This document shows positions 50,259 to 58,624 of a stretch of DNA of 64,000 nucleotides, piece by piece. Positions within the stretch are counted from its first letter, which is position 1. Every line of letters starts with the position of its first letter. Origin of the DNA: Haloechinothrix halophila YIM 93223 (lineage in GTDB: Bacteria; Actinomycetota; Actinomycetes; Mycobacteriales; Pseudonocardiaceae); contig NZ_KI632509.1 in assembly GCF_000504245.1 (NCBI RefSeq), positions 5,173,502-5,237,501 on the forward strand, given 5' to 3'. The notes beneath the pieces are model-generated. The model did not search any database. It was given only the letters and a program-made list of their open reading frames with translations, and was not told the DNA's origin. The translations under genes were made by a program, and so were the position numbers.

Positions 50259-51673
50259 CGGCGACATCTGACGCGGCTACCGCCGCCGCTTGGGCTGACG
50301 CCGCGCCGGTGCCGTTCTGGCTGGACCCGGATGTCCACGACGTGCCGGAACCCGCGCCCGCACTCAGCACGGACGTGACGGCGGATCTGCTCGTGGTCGG
50401 CGGCGGTTTCAGCGGGCTGTGGGCCGCGCTGATCGCCACCGAACGCGAGCCCGACCGCGATGTCGTGCTGATCGAGGCGAACACCGCGGGGTGGGCGGCG
50501 TCCGGGCGCAACGGCGGGTTCTGCGCCGCCAGCCTCACCCACGGCTACGGCAACGGCGCAGCTCGCTGGCCCGACGAGATCGCCGAACTGGAACGCCTCG
50601 GACGGGTCAATCTGGACCGCATCGAGGCCGACATCGAGCGGCACGGCATCGACTGCGAGTTCGAGCGCACTGGCGAGCTGGTGCTGGCCACCGAGCCGTG
50701 GCAGCTCACCGAGCTCACCGAGGAAGCCACGGAGCTGCGGCGGCTCGGCTACGACGTCGAGGTGCTGGACGCCGAGCAGGCGCGGGCACGCGTGGACTCA
50801 CCGACGTACCTCGGCGGAACGTTCACCAGCGACGCGGTGGCGATGCTGCACCCGGCGAAGCTGGTGTGGGGGTTGCGGGAGGCGTGCCTGCGGCGTGGCG
50901 TGCGCATCTTCGAGCGCACCGCGGCGCGGCGCATCCGGCGCGAGTCCGACGGACTGCGGGTGGCGACCGACGGCGGCTCAGTACGTGCTCGCCGCGTGGC
51001 CTGGGCGACCGGCGCGTTTCCCGGGCCGCTGCGGCGGTTGCGGCACTACCTCGCCCCGGTCTACGACTACGCGCTGATGACCGAGCAGCTCACCGAAACG
51101 CAACTGGCCAGCATCGGCTGGCGGGGCCGCGAGGGGCTGTCCGACGCGGGTAACCAGTTCCACTACTACCGGCTCAGCGCCGACAACCGGATCCTGTGGG
51201 GCGGCTACGACGTCATCCATCACTTCGGCGGCGCGATCCGCGATGAGTTCGACCAGCGCCCGGCGACCTTCCAGACGCTGGCCGAGCACTTCTTCGCGAC
51301 GTTCCCGCAGCTGGCGGGGGTCCGGTTCACGCATCGCTGGGGCGGGGTGATCGACACCTGCAGCCGGTTCAGTCCGTTCTTCGGCACGGCGTACGGCGGT
51401 CGGCTCGCCTACGCGGCCGGGTACACCGGGCTGGGCGTGGGCGCCACGCGGTTCGGGGCCGAGGTGATGCTGGACCACCTCGCTGGTGAGGAGACCGAAC
51501 GCACCCGGCTGGAGATGGTGCGCGGCACGCCGCTGCCGTTCCCGCCGGAGCCGGTGCGCTCGCTCGGCATCGCACTCACGCTGCGCAGCACGGCGGCTGC
51601 CGACCGCAACGGCGGCAGGCGGAACCTGTGGCTGCGCACGCTCGACCGTCTTGGCCTCGGCTTCGACAGTTGA
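50255..51673 (+). CDS. FAD-dependent amine oxidase (gamma-glutamylputrescine oxidase-like)
   Basis: A 472-residue DAO-fold flavoprotein. LLVVGGGFSGLWAALIA binds FAD, WAASGRNGGFCAASLTHGYG is the PuuB/OrdL-type region, and GYTGLGVGATRFGAEVMLDH closes the FAD site. It probably oxidises putrescine or a derivative to an aldehyde for the dehydrogenase at 44701. No glutamate-putrescine ligase (puuA) is in the window, so free amine may be the substrate. Last gene of the operon; a hairpin at 51683 follows. Confidence 0.85.
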   Translation: MTATSDAATAAAWADAAPVPFWLDPDVHDVPEPAPALSTDVTADLLVVGGGFSGLWAALIATEREPDRDVVLIEANTAGWAASGRNGGFCAASLTHGYGNGAARWPDEIAELERLGRVNLDRIEADIERHGIDCEFERTGELVLATEPWQLTELTEEATELRRLGYDVEVLDAEQARARVDSPTYLGGTFTSDAVAMLHPAKLVWGLREACLRRGVRIFERTAARRIRRESDGLRVATDGGSVRARRVAWATGAFPGPLRRLRHYLAPVYDYALMTEQLTETQLASIGWRGREGLSDAGNQFHYYRLSADNRILWGGYDVIHHFGGAIRDEFDQRPATFQTLAEHFFATFPQLAGVRFTHRWGGVIDTCSRFSPFFGTAYGGRLAYAAGYTGLGVGATRFGAEVMLDHLAGEETERTRLEMVRGTPLPFPPEPVRSLGIALTLRSTAAADRNGGRRNLWLRTLDRLGLGFDS

Positions 51674-51682
51674 GCGGGTGGC

Positions 51683-51717
51683 CCGGCCGGTGCGCACCAA
51701 GCCACCGCACCGGCTGG
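51683..51717. terminator. Hairpin terminator after the polyamine operon
   Basis: CCGGCCGGTGCG (51683-51694) and CGCACCGGCTGG (51706-51717) pair with one mismatch over an 11-nt loop, ten bases after the oxidase stop. Confidence 0.65.
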
Positions 51718-51854
51718 GTCGCACCGTCCGTGCTCGGCCGTGCGCTGCTGGCTACCCCTGATGCCCCGAGCGCATGCCGGGCGACGCGCCGCTCCAGGGC
51801 CGTGCATGATGGGGGCCGTCCGTGCGCACGACAGTGGTTCGAGGAGGCACCTGG

Positions 51855-52805
51855 ATGGACGCGCGCATCGTCGTTGCCGGTGAAGCACTGATCGACCTGA
51901 TGGTCGGCGACGACCCTCGGCACCCGACGGCGTGCCCCGGCGGCAGCCCCGCCAACACGGCGGTGGCATTGGCCCGCCTGGGTGAACCGGTTGCCTTCGC
52001 GGGCCGGTTCGGCGACGACCGGTTCGGCGACATGCTCCTGGCGAATCTCTCCGCCAACAACGTCGACCTTGGCTACGCGGTCGAGGCGAACGAACCGGCG
52101 AGCATCGCGGTGGTCACCACCGGCACCGACCGTGGCGCGCGGTACCAGTTCCACGTCACCGGCACCGCGGACTGGGCGTGGCGCGAACACGAGCTGCCGA
52201 CCCGGCTGCCCGACAGCGTCACCGCCGTGCACGCTGGTTCGCTGGCGATGGCGCTGCCACCCGGCGCGGACGTGCTCGCCCGCTGGTTCGCCGACCAGCG
52301 CACGCACCGCGTGACCAGCTTCGACCCGAACATCCGGCCCGCACTGGTCGGTCCGCGCGAGCGGTACGTGCCGTGGCTGGAGTCGGTGGTGGCGACCTGC
52401 GACGTCGTCAAGGTCAGCACCGAGGACCTGGCCTGGGCCTACCCCGGCGATGACCCGGAGCGAATCCTGTCCCACTGGCACGCCGAACTCGGCGTCACGC
52501 TGGCCGTGCTCACCAAGGGCGGTTCCGGCGCGACGGCGATCGCGGCCGGCAGGACCATCACGCGGCCGGCGACGGTCGTCGACGTCGGGGACACCGTCGG
52601 CGCGGGCGACGCCTTCAGCGCGGGGCTGCTGCACTGGCTCGCCGAGCATGACCTGCTCACCCAGCGTGCGCTGCCGCGGTTGACCGACGACGACATCAGC
52701 AGCGCCCTGGACTACGCGGCCATGGTCGCCGGCCTCGCGTGCGGCAAGCACGGCGCCGACCCACCCACCCGCGACGAGGTCGACGCGGCCTTCGCGGGCG
52801 CATGA
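51855..52805 (+). CDS. PfkB family carbohydrate kinase (fructokinase-like)
   Basis: A 316-residue ribokinase-family kinase. GEALIDLMVGD and CPGGSPANTAVALARLG form the sugar site; the second signature DTVGAGDAFSAGLLHW carries the catalytic Asp and the anion hole. It phosphorylates a sugar, probably fructose, with ATP. GAGGAGG lies eight bases before ATG 51855. It is separated from the polyamine operon by 180 bases and a terminator. Confidence 0.87.
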   Translation: MDARIVVAGEALIDLMVGDDPRHPTACPGGSPANTAVALARLGEPVAFAGRFGDDRFGDMLLANLSANNVDLGYAVEANEPASIAVVTTGTDRGARYQFHVTGTADWAWREHELPTRLPDSVTAVHAGSLAMALPPGADVLARWFADQRTHRVTSFDPNIRPALVGPRERYVPWLESVVATCDVVKVSTEDLAWAYPGDDPERILSHWHAELGVTLAVLTKGGSGATAIAAGRTITRPATVVDVGDTVGAGDAFSAGLLHWLAEHDLLTQRALPRLTDDDISSALDYAAMVAGLACGKHGADPPTRDEVDAAFAGA

Positions 52806-53142
52806 GCGACAGCGGCTTGGCCGCTGCCCGCGAGTCGCACCTTCCTCGGCGCGAGTCGCACCTTCCTCGGCGCGAGTTGCACCTTTCCGCCCCGCGAGTC
52901 GCACTTTCGTGGGAAGAAATCACAATGCGCACCGTTCGCTGCAACGGCGGAGCGACACGAAGGCACGCCTCGTAGTACGCTTAGTGTGGTCGCAGTTTTG
53001 AAGTGTTCGTGTCTGAGGCACGCTCGCGCAGAACTCTTAGGTGCGGGCGTCGCTGTTCTCCTAGTAGGGCAGTCGCCGTCTGGTTTACCGGACCGACCAG
53101 GCCACACGGTGTGGTCTGCGAAAATCCCTAACAAGGAGAGTT
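52806..53142. other. Intergenic region: repeat array and cold-shock leader
   Basis: About 340 bases with no gene. The left side is the 21-bp repeat array (52829-52913). The right side is the promoter and a probably long 5' leader of the cold-shock gene, with a small stem CCACACGGTGTGG at 53102-53114 and AAGGAGAG just before ATG 53143. Confidence 0.6.
52829..52913. repeat. Array of four 21-bp repeats
   Basis: Units beginning CGCGAGTCGCACCTTCC start at 52829 and 52850 (identical over 21 bases), then a diverged copy at 52871 and a fourth at about 52893. The 21-base period equals that of the arrays at 2553 and 3439, though the unit sequence differs. Confidence 0.85.
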
Positions 53143-53343
53143 ATGACACAGGGAACCGTGAAGTGGTTCAACTCGGAAAAAGGCTTCGGCTTCATCGCGC
53201 GGGAGGATGGACCGGACGTCTTCGTTCACTACTCCGAGATTGATGGATCCGGCTTCCGGAGCCTCGAAGAGAACCAGCAGGTCGAATTCGAGCTGACCCA
53301 GGGCGCCAAGGGCCCGCAGGCCAGCCGCGTCAGGGCTCTCTGA
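53143..53343 (+). CDS. cspA: Cold-shock domain protein
   Basis: A 66-residue single CSD protein: [14 protein letters not shown] (RNP1) and DVFVHYSEI (RNP2), ending in VRAL. It binds single-stranded RNA or DNA and acts as an RNA chaperone. AAGGAGAG precedes the ATG. A perfect hairpin follows the stop. Confidence 0.96.
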   Translation: MTQGTVKWFNSEKGFGFIAREDGPDVFVHYSEIDGSGFRSLEENQQVEFELTQGAKGPQASRVRAL

Positions 53344-53365
53344 TAGTCGCCTGCTTCAAGCAACA

Positions 53366-53407
53366 CTGCGCCGCGCACCCGCTCATTCGGGCGGGTGCGC
53401 GGCGCAG
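53366..53407. terminator. Perfect 17-bp hairpin terminator after cspA
   Basis: CTGCGCCGCGCACCCGC (53366-53382) pairs exactly with 53391-53407 over an 8-nt loop; no T-run follows, as is usual in actinobacteria. Confidence 0.85.
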
Positions 53408-53424
53408 CATTATGAGGATGGTCT

Positions 53425-53751
53425 ATGACAACATCGCACGACACAACTCAGTCCGGCCCCAGCACAGCTGAGGTGCCGACCGTGTCGTTCAGCCACAGCA
53501 AACCAGACGATCAGGTCGATTACGACCAGCTCAACGCGGCGGGAGCCCCAGGGGCCGACGAGCTCCACATGCCGTTCACCGCTCCCCCTGCGCACCTCGC
53601 GCCCACTGAGCCGCCGGAACCCCGGTCGCCCTCGTCCCGGTCTTCGTCGGGACGGTCTTCGTCGGGACGGTCTTCGTCCGGACACCAGTCACGGCGCGGT
53701 GGCGGCTCACGGCACCAGTCGTCGTCTCGCGCACCGCGCCGACGTCACTGA
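53425..53751 (+). CDS. Low-complexity small protein with RSSSG repeats
   Basis: A 108-residue polypeptide with GAGGA before ATG 53425. The first 60 residues are acidic-to-neutral (VPTVSFSHSKPDDQVDYDQL). The tail is made of in-frame 15-bp repeats coding SSSGR, followed by basic Gly/Arg/His-rich residues. Such tails can bind nucleic acid. It follows the cold-shock gene terminator and overlaps the end of the cupin gene by seven bases. Not recognised; reality as a gene is fairly likely but unproven. Confidence 0.5.
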   Translation: MTTSHDTTQSGPSTAEVPTVSFSHSKPDDQVDYDQLNAAGAPGADELHMPFTAPPAHLAPTEPPEPRSPSSRSSSGRSSSGRSSSGHQSRRGGGSRHQSSSRAPRRRH

Positions 53752-54440
53752 TCCCGTAGCTCGAAGTCCGCGAAGTCGAAGCCGGGGCACACCACACAGC
53801 TGACCAGCACGTCGCCACGCGCGTGCGCCCGCTGCCACGTGCCAGCCGGGACGACGACTTGCTGTTCGGCGTTCTGCCACTCAGGGCCGCCGAGCAGCCG
53901 GGACTCCGGCTCGGGTTCCAGCCACAGCTCAAGCAGGCCAGGACCATGCCACAGCCACATCTCGTCGGACGCGACAACATGCCAGCGTGAGTCCTGACCA
54001 TCGGGCAGCAGATAGTGGATCGCGCTGGCCGCATCCCGCCTGCCACGCTGGGTGTCGACCATGTGGTCACTGACCCACGTCCTGCGGTACCAGCCACCCT
54101 CTGGATGCGGCACGAGGTCGTGCCGCGCAGCCAGCGGCGGTCGCTGGTCGAATCGCAGGAACGTGCCATCGATGTCCCGGCGCGCATAGCGCACGGCAAC
54201 GAACTCCTCGCACGCGATGGCGTCGTGCGCGGGTGACTCGTGCGGCCCACTGGACTGCCGCGACTCAAGCAGCACGACATCACCCTCGACGTCACGGCAG
54301 GTCTCGTTGGCCACGTCGAGCACCGCGTCGGCGGTGCCAGTGACGCGCGCGAGGCAGTGTTCGTCAAGCCAGCGCGCGGACGGCTGATTACCGGTCACGC
54401 GATAGGCGTCGAGCGAGAGCAGATACCGCACTGAGGTCAT
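53745..54440 (-). CDS. DUF985-type cupin with an extra N-terminal domain
   Basis: A 231-residue protein. The C-terminal half is a cupin_5/DUF985 domain (LVPHPEGGWYRRTW, IHYLLPDG, SDEMWLWHGPGLLELW, QQVVVPAGTWQRAHARG). The N-terminal 100 residues (YLLSLDAYRVTGNQPSARWL, then a Cys-containing stretch) are unrelated to cupins and not recognised. ATG 54440 is used; a longer frame to 54563 lacks support. It may bind a sugar nucleotide or small ligand; function unknown. Confidence 0.78.
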   Translation of the reverse strand: MTSVRYLLSLDAYRVTGNQPSARWLDEHCLARVTGTADAVLDVANETCRDVEGDVVLLESRQSSGPHESPAHDAIACEEFVAVRYARRDIDGTFLRFDQRPPLAARHDLVPHPEGGWYRRTWVSDHMVDTQRGRRDAASAIHYLLPDGQDSRWHVVASDEMWLWHGPGLLELWLEPEPESRLLGGPEWQNAEQQVVVPAGTWQRAHARGDVLVSCVVCPGFDFADFELRDQ

Positions 54441-54591
54441 GACTCGGCATCGTATGCGGCAAGCCAGAACAGCTGCCGCATGACACGTTCGTGGGAACTC
54501 GGGTGACCGCGGGTCAAGTCCGCCTGTCGCTGCCACCGATAACCGGATGTCCCCGCAGGTCACAATGCAACTGGATCAAGGAGATTCTCCG

Positions 54592-54714
54592 GTGACGTCA
54601 CACGGCAAGAAGGTCATCATCAGCTCGGCGATCGTGGCCGCGATCGCGGCGTTCGTGCTCGGCATCCGCCGGTCCCGCGACGCGGAGACGCCGGCTGAGC
54701 GGCACGCCGCCTGA
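54592..54714 (+). CDS. 40-residue single-pass membrane peptide
   Basis: GTG 54592, preceded by AGGAG at 9 bases, begins MTSHGKKVIISSAIVAAIAA, with one hydrophobic helix followed by a basic and polar tail ending in AERHAA. It is divergent from the cupin gene and converges with the gene at 54738. Too short for family assignment; a real gene is plausible from its SD and composition. Confidence 0.55.
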   Translation: MTSHGKKVIISSAIVAAIAAFVLGIRRSRDAETPAERHAA

Positions 54715-54737
54715 ATCGACGCTAGTCCGACGCGGCG

Positions 54738-55130
54738 CTAGCGAGCGCGCCAGCCTAGGTCCAGAACCGCCTGGGTCAGTTCCTGGTAGCCGGAGCGGAC
54801 GTCCTCGGTGTAGCGGCTGAGTTGCGAGGCGCGGGCGGAGTCGATCGGTTCCGGTTCGGGGCCAACGTTCACCCACGACAACCGAGCCACGTTGTCGAGC
54901 GCCATTCGCCACCACCGCTGCGCCTGGGACATCGCCCGTTGCTCGCGCTCGGTGGCGGCCTCGATCTCCTCGCGGGCCGCCACCGTCGCCGACTCGAGTT
55001 CGGCCATGCGCGACCGCTCCCACGCTTGCAGGTCCACAGTGGCCTTCCGCGCGAGACCAGCGATCTCCTTGTAGCGCATCGCGGGCGAGACCTCAGCCGC
55101 CGACGCCGCTGCCGACCACTTCGCTGTCAC
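54738..55130 (-). CDS. Helical protein of the FtsK-like cassette
   Basis: A 130-residue, nearly all-helical protein (ATVDLQAWERSRMAELESAT, VAAREEIEAATEREQRAMSQ) likely to form a coiled coil. It has the Trp cluster AQRWWRMAL. No enzyme motif or signal peptide. Its GTG overlaps the stop of the FtsK/SpoIIIE-type gene as GTGA, so it is the last gene of a four-gene cassette. It may be a structural or substrate partner of the ATPase. Confidence 0.78.
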   Translation of the reverse strand: MTAKWSAAASAAEVSPAMRYKEIAGLARKATVDLQAWERSRMAELESATVAAREEIEAATEREQRAMSQAQRWWRMALDNVARLSWVNVGPEPEPIDSARASQLSRYTEDVRSGYQELTQAVLDLGWRAR

Positions 55131-57871
55131 GACTCCTCCTCAGCCACCGCGTACGGGATCATGACCTCCGGCGAGCTATGCGTGGTGCGATCGAAGAACA
55201 GCGCCCTGCCCGGCCGTGGTGACCAGTGCACCACCTGACCCGCGCAGAATGGCCCGAGATCGCTGCCCTGCACGTCGAGTGCTGCCAACGCGCCGATGTC
55301 CTCGGTGCCGCCGAAGCCGAGGGTGTCCTTCAGCCGCGCCACCGAACGCCACCAACCGAACACGTGCACCCCGTGCGATGGCCCCTGCTTGAGCACCGCA
55401 CGCAGCACGTCGAGCCCGCTCTGCTTGCCAGGCTCCTTCCGTTCCAGCGTGGGCAGCGCGGCATCGACACCGTAGAGCAGCACGATCCTGCGGGCGCCAT
55501 CCTCACTCATCGCGGCCTGTACGGCGGCCAGCCGCTCCCCCAGCTCATCGCAGGGAAGCAGCTCGGCCTTGTGCCCCTCCCGCTGCAACTGGTCCGTCAG
55601 CCGCGCCACGGCGGGCGCGCATGAGTCGACAAGGCAACACGCGACGAACTCGACCTCGCCCTCGTGGAACTGCCGCGCGAGCGAGCGCGCCGCCGAGTCC
55701 AGAATGGACATCGCGGGTCGCTGCGCGGCGCCCAGCACCGCGAGGTTGCGTCCTGGCGCACGGGGCAGCTCGACGCCGAAAGCGATGTCGGAGACCGCGA
55801 TCGCCTGACCGACCAGCGCACGCGGCTGCCCTCCCTTGGCCAGCTCGGCGTACGCGACGCTGTCGGACAGCACAGGGGCGACGGCACCGTCGAATAGCCG
55901 GGGGCTGCCGTGCCCGCTGGCGTAGCGCTCCCACAACGACCGCTGCAATCGCGCGAACACCCCTGGCGAGCTGGCGTCCGGGATGTGCGCGACCCGGTTG
56001 CCGTGGGCGACGCCGGAGTCGTGGTTGACCACGGCGTGCCAGCGCGGTGCGGTCACAGCGGCCCGGTTCGTCTCGGTGAGCACCCGCCGCGCCTTGGGCA
56101 TCGCTATCCGCAGCGTGCACTGCTCGAACACGGCCGGCTTTCCCCAGAACGCCTCGATACCGGCGACGTCCTGACTGGCCAGGATCAGGTGGATCCCCTG
56201 CGACCGTCCCCTGCGAGCGATGTCCTCCAGCAACGACGTCGCCAGCGCCGTCACGGTGTCACGTCCTGCGAACAGGTACTGGAACTCGTCGATCACCGCG
56301 ACGATGCGCGGCCACGTGCCGTTCGGATCGGCCTCGCGCAACTCGGCGAGTGTGGTGACCTCATGCTCCTTCGCGGCGGCCGAGCGGCGACGGAGTTCGT
56401 CGGCAAGGAACCGCAGCAGCGCCAGCCCAAACTCCCGGTCGGTGTTGACATTGACGCCGATCAGCCGGGCGTGCGGCAGCCAGCTCTCGTCCTTGCGGCC
56501 AGGCGCGAGGCCAGCGAACGACACACCTTCCTTGAAATCGAGCAGGTACAGCGCCAGCTCGTCCGGCGAGTACCGTGCGGCGAGCCCACCGAGCAACGCG
56601 TAGAGGAAGTTCGTCTTCCCCGATCCACTCGGACCACCGATGAGCGCGTGTGGCGTGGCATCCCCGATGACGACCTCGACTGGGTCGCCCTCGTCGAACC
56701 CGACCGGGGTGCGCAGCTCATCGGTGGAACGTTCCCGCCCAAGCTCGGCCGGCACCAGATCGGTGAAGCCGCGCGGGCCGCCCTGCTTCGCCACCAACGC
56801 CCGCGCGATCGCCCCGGATGCCGCGCTGACCTGCGCGCCTGGCAGCGGCGGGTCCAGGTCCACCACGAGGTCGCCGCCGGTCATGCTGCAGACGGCGGTG
56901 TGCTCGTCGCGCAGCCGAATGGTCTCCACCGATCCGCCGAGCACGGTCGGCACGTCCACCACGATCAGCGAGATCCCAGCATCCAGCGCCCCGCTCGCGA
57001 TGCGTTTCAGGTCGCGGCGCTGCTCCGGCTCAAGCTCCTCACCGTTGCCGTAGAGCACCGCGATTCGCCACGGCTCGATGCGCGTGCCCTTCGCCTCCCG
57101 CATCGCTCGCAGCGACGGGTGCCCGCCCTGCAGCGCGTCGGCGTGAATCCGCCGAATATGGCCGGAGAACTCGTCGAGCAGGTCGGCAAGCCGTGTCGGG
57201 TCGTGCACGGTGACCGCGCTGGTCCTACTCAGCGCGTAGAAGTTCGGCAGCACGGCGGTGAGCTGCCCGATGTCCCACAGGTGCACCCGCACCGCGCCCG
57301 GCTCGAACGTGCTCAGCACCCGCATCAGCAATGACTCGACCAGCGCGTCCACCGCATGCCGGGTGCCAGGCGCTGACGTGATCGACAGGTGCGACTCGTC
57401 AAGCAGCGGCACCGCGACGTCGAATTCCTCGGCGTCGTCAGCGGTGCCGACCGTGCAGGCGCCGATGCGCCACAGCCCTGGTGCGGTGAGGCCCTTATTG
57501 GTGCCGACCCTGCCGAGCCAGCGCCCCGGCGGCTGCCCCGCGGCGCCTGGTGCGCTGGCGGCGACCAGCGACCGCAGCCGCGCGGGCCCGTCCGCCCATT
57601 CCTGCCCGAACGCGACGCGCACCTGGTCCAGCCGCTGCCACACGGCGGTGGACACCGGATCTCCTGGTCGAGGCGCCAGCGACGGGTCACATCGTGCGCG
57701 ATCGCACCCCTCGGTGACGATCGCCCGTTCCAGCTCAAGCGTCGCCAGTTCGAACTCCGCGTCCGCACGCGCGTTGCGCGCCGCGCCCATCACGAAGCCA
57801 ATCCGCGTGCGCAACTCGTCCAGGGCGGCGAGCACCCTGCCGCGCTGCTGCCGTGCCTTTTTGCCGATCAC
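55127..57871 (-). CDS. FtsK/SpoIIIE-type ATPase, cytosolic
   Basis: A 914-residue protein. An N-terminal coiled region (GKKARQQRGRVLAALDELRT) leads into a degenerate ATPase-like fold (VRVHLWDIGQLTAVL). An active FtsK domain follows, with Walker A GGPSGSGKTNFLYALL (about residues 410-420), Walker B RIVAVIDEFQYLF (about 525) and sensor LILASQDVAG. A C-terminal ATPase-like half lacks a good P-loop (VLGAAQRPAMSILDSA). No membrane helices are seen, unlike EccC or FtsK. GTG 57871 starts four bases after the stop of the small gene before it. It probably moves DNA or protein; see findings. Confidence 0.85.
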   Translation of the reverse strand: MIGKKARQQRGRVLAALDELRTRIGFVMGAARNARADAEFELATLELERAIVTEGCDRARCDPSLAPRPGDPVSTAVWQRLDQVRVAFGQEWADGPARLRSLVAASAPGAAGQPPGRWLGRVGTNKGLTAPGLWRIGACTVGTADDAEEFDVAVPLLDESHLSITSAPGTRHAVDALVESLLMRVLSTFEPGAVRVHLWDIGQLTAVLPNFYALSRTSAVTVHDPTRLADLLDEFSGHIRRIHADALQGGHPSLRAMREAKGTRIEPWRIAVLYGNGEELEPEQRRDLKRIASGALDAGISLIVVDVPTVLGGSVETIRLRDEHTAVCSMTGGDLVVDLDPPLPGAQVSAASGAIARALVAKQGGPRGFTDLVPAELGRERSTDELRTPVGFDEGDPVEVVIGDATPHALIGGPSGSGKTNFLYALLGGLAARYSPDELALYLLDFKEGVSFAGLAPGRKDESWLPHARLIGVNVNTDREFGLALLRFLADELRRRSAAAKEHEVTTLAELREADPNGTWPRIVAVIDEFQYLFAGRDTVTALATSLLEDIARRGRSQGIHLILASQDVAGIEAFWGKPAVFEQCTLRIAMPKARRVLTETNRAAVTAPRWHAVVNHDSGVAHGNRVAHIPDASSPGVFARLQRSLWERYASGHGSPRLFDGAVAPVLSDSVAYAELAKGGQPRALVGQAIAVSDIAFGVELPRAPGRNLAVLGAAQRPAMSILDSAARSLARQFHEGEVEFVACCLVDSCAPAVARLTDQLQREGHKAELLPCDELGERLAAVQAAMSEDGARRIVLLYGVDAALPTLERKEPGKQSGLDVLRAVLKQGPSHGVHVFGWWRSVARLKDTLGFGGTEDIGALAALDVQGSDLGPFCAGQVVHWSPRPGRALFFDRTTHSSPEVMIPYAVAEEES

Positions 57872-57875
57872 GCGA

Positions 57876-58130
57876 TCACAACCTCGCCTGGTAAGCGTCC
57901 AGCAGGTCACCGGCGTCGGCGATACTGCCGCGCTGCCGGTCCAGCTCGTCCAGCGCGGCGTCGAGCTGCTTCGGCAGCCACGGCTCGCTGTCCGAGTGGG
58001 CTAGCTGGGCGTCCCGCATCGCACGGCGGGCCTGCTCAAGCAGCCGAGTGGCGCTGGTGAGCTGAGCGCTGGCGTCGCCGAGCCCTGAGTGGACGGCGGC
58101 GAGGGCATGATGAAGGCCGTCGAGCGACAT
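57876..58130 (-). CDS. Small helical protein with AY-x-ARL tail (second gene of cassette)
   Basis: An 84-residue helical hairpin-like protein (MSLDGLHHALAAVHSGLGDA, then ATRLLEQARRAMRDAQLAHS; PWLPKQLDAALDELDRQRGS). It ends DAGDLLDAYQARL. It is similar in size and tail to the gene at 58136 and directly precedes the ATPase gene. No WXG motif is present. It could be an exported or transported partner of the ATPase. Confidence 0.78.
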   Translation of the reverse strand: MSLDGLHHALAAVHSGLGDASAQLTSATRLLEQARRAMRDAQLAHSDSEPWLPKQLDAALDELDRQRGSIADAGDLLDAYQARL

Positions 58131-58135
58131 CGGCG

Positions 58136-58396
58136 CTACAGCCGCGCGGAGTAGGCGTCCGCCGAGGACATGCACGCCTGAATCGTGCTCTGTGTCCCGG
58201 TGATGCTCTGTAGTGCCTCGGCGAGCAGGCCGTGCGCCTGGTTCACCTCGTCCTGGGAGGAGCCCGATGTGGCTTCCGCGAGCGACTGCTGGGCTTCCTC
58301 CAGCGACTGGGCAGCCTGTTGCAGTGCGGCGATACTGGCGGATGCCTTCTCGTTGGCGAGCGCGATGCCCGCGCGGATCTCCTCGACACCGGCCAT
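58136..58396 (-). CDS. Small helical protein with AY-x-ARL tail (first gene of cassette)
   Basis: An 86-residue, Ala/Gln/Ser-rich helical protein (GIALANEKASASIAALQQAA, then SLEEAQQSLAEATSGSSQDE) ending MSSADAYSARL. GAGGAG lies nine bases before ATG 58396. Size and helix-turn-helix organisation are like ESAT-6-type proteins but there is no WXG. It begins the cassette; the next start is five bases after its stop. Confidence 0.82.
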   Translation of the reverse strand: MAGVEEIRAGIALANEKASASIAALQQAAQSLEEAQQSLAEATSGSSQDEVNQAHGLLAEALQSITGTQSTIQACMSSADAYSARL

Positions 58397-58624
58397 AGGG
58401 CGTACTCCTCGTCAGCGGGATGAATGGGCGGCCGGGAATACCAAGAAGACCGAGAGTAAGTCGGCTGGCACACTCGCTTCGCTGCCAGCTCGGCCTACTG
58501 TCGGTCGGATTGGTATCTACCGACACCATAAACGTAGCGTGATCGCTCGACTCCGGAAAGCTCAGGTTGCCCGCGAACGGCACCATCGGCGGGCCAATTC
58601 ACGATGCGGTGTAGGTTGACCGCC

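Noticed and set aside
55910-57334. A 474-codon plus-strand frame inside the FtsK-like gene
   Set aside because: The minus strand encodes Walker motifs there; the plus frame is compositionally biased and has no motif.
54738-58396. Calling the FtsK cassette a type VII (ESX) secretion locus
   Set aside because: There are no EccB, EccD, EccE or mycosin genes, no WXG motif and no membrane helices in the ATPase.
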